Shown: piece after piece, positions 1-7,976 of the stretch | Numbering within the stretch: position 1 is the first letter of the stretch | Layout of the letters: every line of letters begins with the position of its first letter | Notes under the pieces: model-generated | Told to the model about the DNA's origin: nothing | What the model saw: the letters and a program-made list of their open reading frames with translations, nothing else | The model's database searches: none | Program-made: the position numbers and the translations under genes | Source of the DNA: Gemmatimonadota bacterium | GTDB taxonomy: Bacteria > Latescibacterota > UBA2968 > UBA8231 | Assembly (NCBI GenBank): GCA_018660835.1 | Contig: JABJJN010000011.1 | Location: forward strand, 1 to 64,000 | Reading direction: 5' to 3' | DNA length: 64,000 nt

Positions 1-861
1 CAGAGCTCGCAGGTACCTCTTAAGCCATCCTTCAAACGAATCGATGATCTATTACCCGGCGCTTGTGTCTACGACGCCAGTTTTGATGGTGTCGACGGGG
101 TCCGCGTTCGTGGCTGGTTCATTACACCGGAAGGTTCACCTGCATCGCTGCCGACAGTGGTGAAGTTCATCGGTTATTCTGGTGGGAGATCGCTGGTACA
201 CGTTCATGCGCACCATGTGCTCAACGGCTTCAATGTCTTCGTCATGGATTCCCGTGGTCAGGGAGGGGACACGGGATTGCATCTGCATACGACACATGGA
301 GCGCGGCGCGGCTTTATCACCCATGGTATTCTCGACCCAGAGGAGTACTACTTTCGCGCCTTCTATATGGACACGGTGAGAGCTGTAGAGGTCGCCTGTG
401 GAAGACCCGAGGTCGACGCGAATCGTATTGCCGCCATCGGTGGTTCGCAGGGTGGTGCACTGACGATCGCTTGCGCGTCTCTGTCCGATCGTATTGCGGC
501 CATGGCGCCTGACGTGCCATGGTTGTCACACTTTGAGCGGGCCATCGATATCGCCGTCGGCCCCTACGAAGAGATCACCGACTTTATGAAGGCCTATCCG
601 GAGAAAATCGATCAGGCCTTTGCGACCTTGTCTTACTTCGACACGATGAACCTGGTGTCGATGACGCGCGTGCAGAAGGCCTACTACTCAGTGGGGCTGT
701 GGGACCAGGTCTGTCCGCCCTCTACAGTATTTGCCTCGTACAATCACTTGCCTGCCGCGGTCGACAAGTCGATCGAAGTCTATCGCTACAACGGTCACGA
801 AGGCGGCGGTGCATTACATGAGCAGAGGCTGCTCAAATGGCTGCGGACAACTCTCGGTTGA
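1..861 (+). CDS. Acetyl xylan esterase / cephalosporin-C deacetylase family hydrolase (5' end missing)
   Basis: The frame is open from the first base, so the gene starts upstream of the window; 286 residues are visible of about 320 usual for the family. It is an alpha/beta hydrolase predicted to deacetylate xylo-oligosaccharides or similar acetylated sugars. The nucleophile elbow is GGSQGG with the serine codon at 445-447. The acid is the Asp of GLWDQVCPP (codon 703-705) and the His lies in YNGHEGGG (codon 796-798), so the triad is complete. An oxyanion-side motif DSRGQG is also present. The next gene on the same strand, an oxygenase, starts 58 bases downstream. The family is firm; the substrate is inferred. 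Confidence 0.85.
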   Translation, partial: QSSQVPLKPSFKRIDDLLPGACVYDASFDGVDGVRVRGWFITPEGSPASLPTVVKFIGYSGGRSLVHVHAHHVLNGFNVFVMDSRGQGGDTGLHLHTTHGARRGFITHGILDPEEYYFRAFYMDTVRAVEVACGRPEVDANRIAAIGGSQGGALTIACASLSDRIAAMAPDVPWLSHFERAIDIAVGPYEEITDFMKAYPEKIDQAFATLSYFDTMNLVSMTRVQKAYYSVGLWDQVCPPSTVFASYNHLPAAVDKSIEVYRYNGHEGGGALHEQRLLKWLRTTLG

Positions 862-919
862 AGCATCAATCCCCGACGGCGCTCTTGCCTGTGTCACATC
901 ATCAAACAGAGAACCATAC

Positions 920-1726
920 ATGAGCATGACCGAAGAAGAGAAGTTTCGTTTCGATCTGACTGGCTATCTGATCCGTCCGTCGATCCTCGAAGCCGATGAG
1001 ATTGCCGCCATCGTCGACCAGATTGACCGTATCAAACACGACAAGGAGTCGCTACCGCCCGAACAGCGTGCCGTCCCCGGAGGTGCGTCGAGTCTACTGA
1101 TCGATCATCCAAAAGTGACTGACGTGTTGCATGAGATCATCGGACCAAATGTGCGGTTGGAGGGGACATTCTGTGTGTGGCGTTCGAAGGGCGAATGGGC
1201 GGGGGATCTGCACGGTGGTGGACCACAGCAGATCGACCCAATCTTTGGCTATCGCTGCGCCCATGGCCGAATCCACGCCGGGATGGTGCGTGTCGCATTC
1301 GAACTCACGGATGTATCAAAGGAGGATGGGGCAACACACTTCATTCCAGGTAGCCACAAATCGAATTTTCCAATGCATCCGGATCACATGTCCCTCGAGC
1401 CGGGCAAGCGATCGGAGTTTCTCACGTCCTACGAATGTCCCGCGGGGAGTGCCATCTTCTTCACGGAAAATCTGTGCCACGCCGGACCGCACTGGCAGCG
1501 AGATACACCGCGAGTTGCAGTGCTCAATGCCTATGCTCACTTGGCGACACACTGGCATCGTCCGACGATTGCGCCTGAGGTGATGGCCGCATTGCCACGG
1601 CAGAAACAGGCCTGGTTTAGAGAGCCGTGGATCGCCGACTTTCGCACTGCACCGGCGACGCACAATACGGTGGAACGTTTCGTGGAGAGTGCGGAACCCA
1701 CAGTGCGGCTTGATCACAAGCCCTGA
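920..1726 (+). CDS. Phytanoyl-CoA dioxygenase (PhyH) family protein with HGG in place of HxD
   Basis: This is a 268-residue PhyH-like Fe(II)/2-oxoglutarate oxygenase by fold. The start ATG at 920 is preferred over an upstream in-frame codon at 731 because the longer version runs back through the preceding esterase. Recognisable signatures are VRVAFELTDVSKEDGATHFIPGSHKSNFP-type core residues near 120-150, a distal His187 in LCHAGPHW and Arg198 in TPRVAV, which would bind iron and 2-oxoglutarate. At the expected proximal HxD site the sequence reads LHGGG (H98-G99-G100), so the usual acidic iron ligand is absent. That is either a feature of this subfamily or a change in chemistry. Substrate unknown. 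Confidence 0.8.
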   Translation: MSMTEEEKFRFDLTGYLIRPSILEADEIAAIVDQIDRIKHDKESLPPEQRAVPGGASSLLIDHPKVTDVLHEIIGPNVRLEGTFCVWRSKGEWAGDLHGGGPQQIDPIFGYRCAHGRIHAGMVRVAFELTDVSKEDGATHFIPGSHKSNFPMHPDHMSLEPGKRSEFLTSYECPAGSAIFFTENLCHAGPHWQRDTPRVAVLNAYAHLATHWHRPTIAPEVMAALPRQKQAWFREPWIADFRTAPATHNTVERFVESAEPTVRLDHKP

Positions 1727-1854
1727 CGCCGTCGACTCTGCTGCTGAGTGTAGAGGCGAGGTCTCGCGGGGCGCATGTTACTTCAACAGGAAAAAACCAG
1801 TTGCTTGTTGACGCTGATGCGATTGAGTCGGAGGTTTTCTGACTGAAGTTGTGT

Positions 1855-1930
1855 GAGCCCGTAGCTCAGTTGGTAGAGCAATTGACTTTTAATCAATGGG
1901 TCCCGGGTTCGAGCCCCGGCGGGCTTACCA
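1855..1930 (+). tRNA. tRNA-Lys (anticodon UUU)
   Basis: A 76-base cloverleaf can be drawn. The acceptor arm GAGCCCG pairs with CGGGCTT, with G-U at the end pair. The D arm is GCTC/GAGC, the anticodon loop CTTTTAA is closed by a 5-bp stem, and the T arm is CCGGG-TTCGAGC-CCCGG. Discriminator A and CCA are encoded. The anticodon TTT reads lysine. Confidence 0.97.
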
Positions 1931-1933
1931 TAT

Positions 1934-1980
1934 AGAAACAAGGGGTTACGGCAATTTGCCCGTGGCTCCTTGTTTCTGTT
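1934..1980 (+). terminator. Hairpin downstream of tRNA-Lys
   Basis: AGAAACAAGG (1934-1943) pairs perfectly with CCTTGTTTCT (1968-1977). A smaller GGCAA/TTGCC element sits in the loop. The sequence that follows is only modestly T-rich, so this is a possible but not strong intrinsic terminator for the tRNA. It could also act on the convergent minus-strand gene ending at 2077. Confidence 0.45.
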
Positions 1981-2076
1981 CTGCTGCTCTTGCCGCTCCT
2001 GGTCCGGCGTCGTGTCGACCATAGCGCGACTTCCTCCGTCTCGAACCCGCGGAGGGGATCCATTGGCAACTCCCCT

Positions 2077-4122
2077 TCAGTAGGCGACGGCGACGGTTCC
2101 TGCCTCGACGAACGTGCCGGCTCCGAGGACTGCCTCGATGCGGTACACGTAGAGTCCCGGCGCCACCAACTGGCCAGCCTCATCCCGTCCGTCCCAGTGG
2201 GCCAGTCCGCCCGAGGCGCCAGACCGGGTGTAGTCACCGGCGGCGACGCCGGGTAGCACGATACGGCGCAGGGCACGTCCAGAGAGGTCGTGGATGATGA
2301 CGTCGATGCGCACCGGTGTGATGGTCCGCGAGAGGACGAACTCGATCACCGTATCGTCGTTCACGCCGTCGCTGTTCGGCGTCAGCACGGGCGGGCTGGC
2401 GGCAACCCGTCCGAGGGTGCGCTGCAGCGGATCAATGGCGAGCAGGCGCCAGGAGTCGGACGTCTCAGTCGCCTCACCGACGTTGAGGGGATCGTCGGAT
2501 CCCGGCGCGTACAACCAACTTCGGAAAAGATGAGACAGCGTGAACGTGCTGGCCTCGAAGCCGATGCCAAGCTGTGTGTTCGCAGCGATTGGCGGATCGA
2601 AGTGCAGGATCAGCAACTCGTTCGTCGACTGCGATGCAGCCAAGGTTGACTGGCCCAGGCCGGAGACCTCGCCGAGGACCGCGCCAGAGGGCACGGCCAG
2701 CTCCAGACGCTCGACGCCGCGGTCGTCGGGCCCGAAGGCGAGATCGACGATGTAGAGAAACCGGGTGGACACACCCATGCGAGCGCTGTTCGGCGTCACG
2801 CTGCCACGGGCGGAGGAGACGGCCACGTCCTGGGTGGAGAAGTCGATGGACAGCGAGCCGAGCGTGGGCGTCGTACCGTCGTCCAGCGTGCTGAGGTTGA
2901 CGCGGTACTGCACGAGGCTGGCCGGCTCCGGCGACGGGAATCGCAGACCATCGCTCTCGGCGACGGCGCTCCAGCCGTCCTCCGGATCCTCGAAGTCCAA
3001 GAGCTCGTCGCCAGTGCGAAACTGCAGGGAAAGGGCTGTACCGACCGGCATGTCGGCGTCCCAGTGCACGCGACCGAAGTTCTTGCGGCTTGCCGTGCCC
3101 AGATCAAAGGGCGGCGACACGTACGTGCCCCGGAAGTCGAAGCCGGTGCCGTAGGCTTCGACCTCGGCGACCAGGGGCTGAGAGTTGTCGGTGGCCTCCT
3201 CAGTGACGAGGATGCGGAGGAAGTCCGTGACGACGGGCTCGAAGGTCACCTCCGTCCGGGTGAACTCGCGGATATCCTGCACGAAGCCGATCTCGACCCA
3301 CTGGACGCGGTCGTGGCTGCGCTCCACGGAATAACCGCGCAGCGAGTTGCGCTCGCGCTCGTCCTCGTCGTCGCCAAAGGTGATGACGCGGACCTTGTGC
3401 ATTTTCCGCGTTGAGCCGACGTCGATCTCGATCTTCTGGTTGATTGGGTTCGGTCGGCCACGCCAGGCGGAGCGCAGGTCGCCGTCGGAGGTCTCCTCCG
3501 GGCTGCGCGGGTTACCCAGGGCTAGATTCACACCATCCACCCGCTTCAGACTCACGGAGCCGGCGGTCGAGCCGATATCGACATCACCGGCGAAACCGGC
3601 GAGCACGGCGGCGGCGGAGCTCACCGGCACCGACAGCCGGTCGCGGTCGATGAAACCCTCCTGCGGTGCGGCCCAGCCGCGCGCTTTGGAGACGTCGGAC
3701 GTGGTCCACGCCGAATCGGCCGGCTCCTGGGCCGACCAGTACCAGGGCACCAGGCTGCGGTCGGTGGTAGTCGGCGCCACCAACAGCGAATCCTCCAGGT
3801 GAGCATGCAGATGGGTTAGGAAGCCGTTGCCGAGGCCGAGTCCGTGGTTGACGACGCGCAGGGCCAGGTGGTTGGCGCCGGAGTCGAGCTCGACGGGAAC
3901 CGTCAGCACCTGCGTCCAATCCGAGCCCGAGCCGACGTGCTCGCCGTTGAACCACACTTCGTAGCTGTCGACGGCGGCCACCTGCAAGGTGCCAGGCACA
4001 GCCTGCTCCGTAGAGATTGTGGCGCGGTAGAAGGCGGTGCGGCGCCAGGTGGACTGCTCCCATGTGTCGGCATGGGCGGCACCGGCGAGCAGGAACAGGG
4101 CGAGAGAGATGGTACGGATCAT
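2077..4122 (-). CDS. Secreted multidomain protein: F5/8C-like and C-terminal FlgD-Ig-like domains
   Basis: This 681-residue exported protein of unknown role starts with a clear signal peptide (residues 1-18, MIRTISLALFLLAGAAHA). An ATG 24 codons upstream would place the signal internally, so 4122 is used. A jelly-roll or sugar-binding-like region covers about 20-150. A discoidin (F5/8 type C)-like segment with IEIDVGSTRKMHKVRV covers about 215-325. The C-terminal 100 residues contain LTPNSDGVNDDTVIEF and end in GLYVYRIEA, the pattern of FlgD-Ig-like/CHU_C-type modules near the end of proteins sorted to the surface in FCB bacteria. No catalytic motif is seen. Its GC content is visibly higher than that of its neighbours and it lies just past tRNA-Lys. 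Confidence 0.75.
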   Translation of the reverse strand: MIRTISLALFLLAGAAHADTWEQSTWRRTAFYRATISTEQAVPGTLQVAAVDSYEVWFNGEHVGSGSDWTQVLTVPVELDSGANHLALRVVNHGLGLGNGFLTHLHAHLEDSLLVAPTTTDRSLVPWYWSAQEPADSAWTTSDVSKARGWAAPQEGFIDRDRLSVPVSSAAAVLAGFAGDVDIGSTAGSVSLKRVDGVNLALGNPRSPEETSDGDLRSAWRGRPNPINQKIEIDVGSTRKMHKVRVITFGDDEDERERNSLRGYSVERSHDRVQWVEIGFVQDIREFTRTEVTFEPVVTDFLRILVTEEATDNSQPLVAEVEAYGTGFDFRGTYVSPPFDLGTASRKNFGRVHWDADMPVGTALSLQFRTGDELLDFEDPEDGWSAVAESDGLRFPSPEPASLVQYRVNLSTLDDGTTPTLGSLSIDFSTQDVAVSSARGSVTPNSARMGVSTRFLYIVDLAFGPDDRGVERLELAVPSGAVLGEVSGLGQSTLAASQSTNELLILHFDPPIAANTQLGIGFEASTFTLSHLFRSWLYAPGSDDPLNVGEATETSDSWRLLAIDPLQRTLGRVAASPPVLTPNSDGVNDDTVIEFVLSRTITPVRIDVIIHDLSGRALRRIVLPGVAAGDYTRSGASGGLAHWDGRDEAGQLVAPGLYVYRIEAVLGAGTFVEAGTVAVAY

Positions 4123-4177
4123 GGAAGGAAGATACGAAGGGTGGTGTACGCGCTCCAGCGGCGTCGCTTTGGCCACA

Positions 4178-4429
4178 CTAAACAGCAGGCACATCTGTCA
4201 GCAAGGAGTGCACCCAATCCATCAATCGAAATACGCTGAGCACGTAGGGCGTGAACAGCACGAACAACACCAGCTGGGCCAGGCGCCGACGTTGACGCAA
4301 CCTTCTCTCGACATCAGGATCTGAGTCGGCCCTGGAAGCGGCTGTCACTTGCAGAATGTGATTCCACACAGACAGATAACCCACAGTCGCTGCCGCACCG
4401 ATCAGCATCTGTAGAGCGCTAGCAAGCAT
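4178..4429 (-). CDS. Small two-helix membrane protein, unknown function
   Basis: An 83-residue protein with two hydrophobic segments: residues 1-26 (ASALQMLIGAAATVGYLSVW) and about 50-66 (LAQLVLFVLFTPYVLSVF). They are separated by a short basic stretch, VERRLRQRRR. It lies between the secreted protein and the dioxygenase on the same strand, 9 bases after the latter. I do not recognise a family. Its coding status rests on the membrane pattern and gene spacing only. Confidence 0.55.
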   Translation of the reverse strand: MLASALQMLIGAAATVGYLSVWNHILQVTAASRADSDPDVERRLRQRRRLAQLVLFVLFTPYVLSVFRLMDWVHSLLTDVPAV

Positions 4430-4438
4430 GGAGAAGCC

Positions 4439-5242
4439 CTACGTGCGCTCTGATGCGTCGATGGCGAGCGACCTGCACCACTTCCTTGCCCGCTCAGAAA
4501 GCGTCTCATAGAGCTCTCGCGGCATGACCGGCTCGTTGTCTCCCGGGCGACGGAACCACGGTGCCAGGTAACCGACACTTGTCATGACTCGTGTCTCAGC
4601 AGACACATTCGCAGTACCACCATGCCATGTGCGTACGTCCCGAATCAAAGCAGACCCAGCGGGTGCGCGGATGATCGACTGTCGCATCCATTCGGGCTCC
4701 TGCTCAAGGGACGGCGGGCGTTGACGATTTCGCTGCGTACAAGGGATGAAACGCGTCGCGCCATTTTCACGACCAAAGTCGACCATGGGGAAATTCACGA
4801 CGATGAACGGCGTGGGTAGATCAGCGATGACCGTACGCCCCTCAGGATCGTTGAGGCAATCACCCATGTCGGCGTGCAGGTGTTGGATCTTCGCGCCTGG
4901 CAGGCTGTAGTCGCCCCCGGCACCTGAACAGGTGAGGTCCTCGCTGCCCCAGATCGCCGTGACCACATCTACGACTGGTTTTAGCTCGATCAGCTGGGCC
5001 CACTCCGGGTGCTGCACTTGCTGACCAAAGCTATAACGCGCGTAGCCCCGATTGGCCTTCTCCAGGGCGATCGCGTCCGTCTGTTCTTGCACGATTCGAT
5101 CGGCGCCTTGCCTTGCCAAAGCCAGTTGGCTCGGTGTCAGGGCATCCGCAAGCAAGACGAAACCGTCTCGTTGAAAGATGCGGACCGCCTCATCCACATC
5201 ACCTGCTGCAACCACCTCGAAGTCGGCTCTTGTTTCGGTCAT
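4439..5242 (-). CDS. Phytanoyl-CoA dioxygenase (PhyH) family Fe(II)/2-oxoglutarate oxygenase
   Basis: A 267-residue oxygenase with a complete facial triad. The HxD is in LHADMGD (H123, D125), the distal His207 is in WHGGTANVSAETR, and Arg218 is placed to bind 2-oxoglutarate. The N-terminus, VRIFQRDGFVLLADALT, is the typical PhyH opening. The start at 5242 has GGGAG seven bases upstream; a start at 5281 would overlap the enolase-like gene. That gene ends 12 bases upstream on the same strand, so the two are probably co-transcribed in a catabolic unit. Substrate unknown; the reaction class is likely hydroxylation or oxidative cleavage. Confidence 0.87.
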   Translation of the reverse strand: MTETRADFEVVAAGDVDEAVRIFQRDGFVLLADALTPSQLALARQGADRIVQEQTDAIALEKANRGYARYSFGQQVQHPEWAQLIELKPVVDVVTAIWGSEDLTCSGAGGDYSLPGAKIQHLHADMGDCLNDPEGRTVIADLPTPFIVVNFPMVDFGRENGATRFIPCTQRNRQRPPSLEQEPEWMRQSIIRAPAGSALIRDVRTWHGGTANVSAETRVMTSVGYLAPWFRRPGDNEPVMPRELYETLSERARKWCRSLAIDASERT

Positions 5243-5253
5243 TGGACTCCCAC

Positions 5254-6561
5254 CTACCAACGGGTCGATTCGAAGACCCATCCGGGCTCCACCTTTTGCA
5301 TCTCAATCTCATCGTCACGGTCGGTTAAGCCACACGTGAGATAGCGTTCGTGCAGCCTCTGCAGGGCGTCACGATCGAGTTCAACACCCAGTCCGGGACC
5401 CGTCGGAACAGGCAGACTTCCGTCCTCGAATTCGAAGCGACCACCGACGATGACTTCATCTGATTGCCAGGGGTAGTGTGTATCCAGCGCGTAGGTCAGA
5501 TTCGGCACCGCTGCCCCAAGGTGGGTCATGGCCGCCAGTGAGATGCCGGCATGAGAGTTCGAGTGCATGGACAGTCCGCGGTCAAAGGTCTGACAGAAGC
5601 GCCCCAGCTCGACCGACGCCCGAAGTCCTCCCCAGTAGTGGTGATCGGCGAGAATGATATCTTCCGAGCCCAACGCGACGGAACCCGGAAGATCATCGAA
5701 GGACGTGGTACACATATTTGTAGCCAGCGGGATATTCACCTGCTTTCGAACCGCCGCCATGCCCTGCTGACCGCGGGCAGGATCCTCGAAATACTCCAGC
5801 AGACCCTCCAATTGCTTACCCATCCGGATGGCAGTATCAACGGACCACACGGCATTTGGATCGAGACGCAAGGGCGTGTCGGGCCCGAAGGATTCATGCA
5901 AGGCACGTATACAGGCGACCTCGATGTCTGGCTCAAGGGCGCCACCTTTCAGCTTCAGAGACTGGAAGCCGAAGGCATCGCACATGGCCTGCGCCTGTGC
6001 CACGACGCCATCCGGCGTGAGCGCTTCTGCCTGCCGCGCTGCAGCCCAACCTTCAGCCCCCGGATCGGTTCCGAAAGCCAGTTCTCCACCGGCTCCTTCG
6101 TGTTTGAGAAACAGATAGGCGGAGAAGGGAACTCGATCCCGAGCTCGTCCACCCAGCAGGTCGACCACCGGGCGTCCTGTCGCTTTGCCAACCATGTCCA
6201 GGCAGGCAACCTCCAGGGCGGAGAACATGTGCACGAGTTTCCGTTGATCCCAGGGCTGGGTGCCACGCTGATCAGTACCATCTGCTCCGTATCTGTCCGC
6301 GAGCGCTGCCCACAACCGGGTCGTTTCATGGGGATCACTACCGATCACGACATCTGCCGCTGATGTCAGAGCGAGCCGGGTTTCCTCGCTGCCGGGAATT
6401 TCGCTGATACCACTGATGCCGTCGTCAGTGATGATTTCGACAACGATCCGCAATGCGTAAGGGGCATGCAGGCCTGCGGCGTTGCGCAGGGGAGGGTCAC
6501 TGATCGCAATGGGCGTTACATTCAACTCACGGATCTTCACAAAGTGTCTCCGGGAATACAT
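5254..6561 (-). CDS. Enolase-superfamily enzyme, glucarate dehydratase-like
   Basis: A 435-residue enolase-superfamily protein resembling the glucarate dehydratase branch. It would abstract the alpha proton of an acid sugar and eliminate water. Visible motifs in order are the KxK base in SLKLKGG, metal ligands in RLDPNAVWS, YFEDPARG and TNMCTTSFDD, ADHHYWGG supplying the Asp, and MHSNSHAG supplying the catalytic His. The ATG at 6561 gives MYSRRHF before the family start. A GTG seven codons in (6540) has GGAG just upstream and would begin VKIRELNVTP, so either is possible. It likely shares a transcript with the downstream PhyH oxygenase. The exact sugar acid cannot be read from sequence. Confidence 0.88.
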   Translation of the reverse strand: MYSRRHFVKIRELNVTPIAISDPPLRNAAGLHAPYALRIVVEIITDDGISGISEIPGSEETRLALTSAADVVIGSDPHETTRLWAALADRYGADGTDQRGTQPWDQRKLVHMFSALEVACLDMVGKATGRPVVDLLGGRARDRVPFSAYLFLKHEGAGGELAFGTDPGAEGWAAARQAEALTPDGVVAQAQAMCDAFGFQSLKLKGGALEPDIEVACIRALHESFGPDTPLRLDPNAVWSVDTAIRMGKQLEGLLEYFEDPARGQQGMAAVRKQVNIPLATNMCTTSFDDLPGSVALGSEDIILADHHYWGGLRASVELGRFCQTFDRGLSMHSNSHAGISLAAMTHLGAAVPNLTYALDTHYPWQSDEVIVGGRFEFEDGSLPVPTGPGLGVELDRDALQRLHERYLTCGLTDRDDEIEMQKVEPGWVFESTRW

Positions 6562-6645
6562 GTGGGTGTGAGGGAGCGTCTAATTGTGTTATTTTCGAAG
6601 TATGCAAGCAATAGAATCCAATAGACGATTCATCAGGACCGCAAG

Positions 6646-7017
6646 GTGAAGACGGGGGGCGCCAGTCTAGTCTTCCTCCTGGCGGCGGGTGTCACGCTCA
6701 CTTCAGCGCTGGCTGGAGGTCAAGTCTGGGCAATGACGGGTTCCGTCGATGCCGGAATTTTGTCCGGGTGTGCCGTAGCTGCCGTGCTGGCCGTGGCTGC
6801 ACGGGCGTTGTATGGTCAAATCAGTCGAGCCGGACGCAAGCAGATGTTTGCGACAACAGAGGAATTGCAGGAAGGTGAGTTTGTTGAGATCCGTGACCCA
6901 CTGCAAGACAGCGCTCAGGCAGTCGTGGCGGCGAAGGCCCAGGACCGTCCTGATCGAGTTGCAGGGTCCGTAAGAGCAATGATGTCGACGAAAAACAAAA
7001 CCACCAGGAAGCGCTGA
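6646..7017 (+). CDS. Small membrane protein, unknown function
   Basis: A GTG-initiated 123-residue protein. The first 70 residues form two hydrophobic helices (SLVFLLAAGVTLTSALAGG and DAGILSGCAVAAVLAVAARAL). A polar cytoplasmic-looking tail containing KTTRKR follows. It is divergent from the enolase gene, and six bases precede the pentapeptide-repeat gene on the same strand, which suggests an operon with it and the TolC-like gene. No family is recognised. Confidence 0.6.
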   Translation: MKTGGASLVFLLAAGVTLTSALAGGQVWAMTGSVDAGILSGCAVAAVLAVAARALYGQISRAGRKQMFATTEELQEGEFVEIRDPLQDSAQAVVAAKAQDRPDRVAGSVRAMMSTKNKTTRKR

Positions 7018-7023
7018 CGCGAC

Positions 7024-7974
7024 ATGGCAGACGAGGAGAAGAAAGAGGGTGGCGTCCGACGCAGGCTGATGAGCCTGGGACGTTCCAAGAAGGGGGAGGA
7101 GGAAGCGAAGCCGAAGAAGAAGGTCGGCAAGACGGTCAAGAAGAAAGTGATCGTCAAGAAAAAGGCCGTCAAAAAACCCTCAAAGGAAGCCCCGCCCAAG
7201 ACGAGCGACAAGCCAGGCAGTCAGCCAGTCCCTGGCGCCGGGGGAGACCCGAGTAGGGGAGATGCACCGCCTGAACACAAGAGCGATGGTCCTAAAGCTC
7301 TAAGAGAGCTTGAGACAGAAGAGCTCGAACAGATTCTGGAGAAGCACCGCGAGTGGATTGCCACCAAGTCCCAGGAAGGTGTGCGGGCGGAATTGGCCAA
7401 GACCAATCTGCGTGAGTCGTATCTGCAGGGCGCGCAATTGCGTGGTGCAGATCTGCGTGACTGTAACTTCCAGAAATCCGAATTGCAGAATGCTGACTTT
7501 TTTCTCGCGGACCTGCGCGGAGCCGACTTTCTTGAGTCCCTGATGCAGAAAGCCACGCTGAAGCGTGCCAAGATGCAGGGGTGTAGTCTGGTTGGTGTGC
7601 GCCTGGAAGAGTCCGATCTCGAGGGGGCCGACCTGGAGAAAGCTGACCTGCGCAATGCCGATCTACGAGAGGCAAATCTCGAAGACGCGAACCTCGAGCG
7701 GGCGAATCTACGTGGTGCGAATCTGTTCATGGCAGAGATGTCGAATGCAAATCTCAAGCACGCACAATTGCAGTCAGCAGACCTGAAAGGGGCCAATCTG
7801 ATGGAGGCAGATCTTTCGAGCGCTCGACTCACTGGGGCCAAGATGCAGGGTGCTGAGCTGATGGGGACGAATCTGCAAGGCGCCGATCTGATGGATGTGG
7901 AAGGCATGACGGCAGACCAGCTCGATGAAGCCGAAACGGACGATACGACGATCAAACCCTTGGATATGAGTTGA
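7024..7974 (+). CDS. Pentapeptide-repeat protein with lysine-rich N-terminus
   Basis: 316 residues in three parts. Residues 1-60 are extremely basic (KKKVGKTVKKKVIVKKKAV). Residues 61-95 are a Pro/Gly-rich linker. From about 105 a helical cap with HREW (108-111) leads into some 30 tandem A(D/N)LxX pentapeptides to about 295. These should form a right-handed quadrilateral beta helix. The end carries a GMTADQLDEA box. The same HREW cap and TADQ box occur in the protein at 26353-27129. It is followed by the TolC-like gene with a 2-base gap. Function unknown; the basic tail could bind nucleic acid, polyphosphate or a membrane. Confidence 0.88.
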   Translation: MADEEKKEGGVRRRLMSLGRSKKGEEEAKPKKKVGKTVKKKVIVKKKAVKKPSKEAPPKTSDKPGSQPVPGAGGDPSRGDAPPEHKSDGPKALRELETEELEQILEKHREWIATKSQEGVRAELAKTNLRESYLQGAQLRGADLRDCNFQKSELQNADFFLADLRGADFLESLMQKATLKRAKMQGCSLVGVRLEESDLEGADLEKADLRNADLREANLEDANLERANLRGANLFMAEMSNANLKHAQLQSADLKGANLMEADLSSARLTGAKMQGAELMGTNLQGADLMDVEGMTADQLDEAETDDTTIKPLDMS

Positions 7975-7976
7975 CG

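Noticed and set aside
2290..3802. Several long plus-strand frames in the GC-rich secreted gene
   Set aside because: They are overlapping frames forced by high GC, contain Arg/Ser-rich noise, and lie antisense to a protein with a signal peptide and clear domains.
1934..4178. Integrative element bounded by att sites at tRNA-Lys
   Set aside because: No second copy of the tRNA 3' end, no integrase and no other mobile genes are visible. Only composition and location are suggestive.
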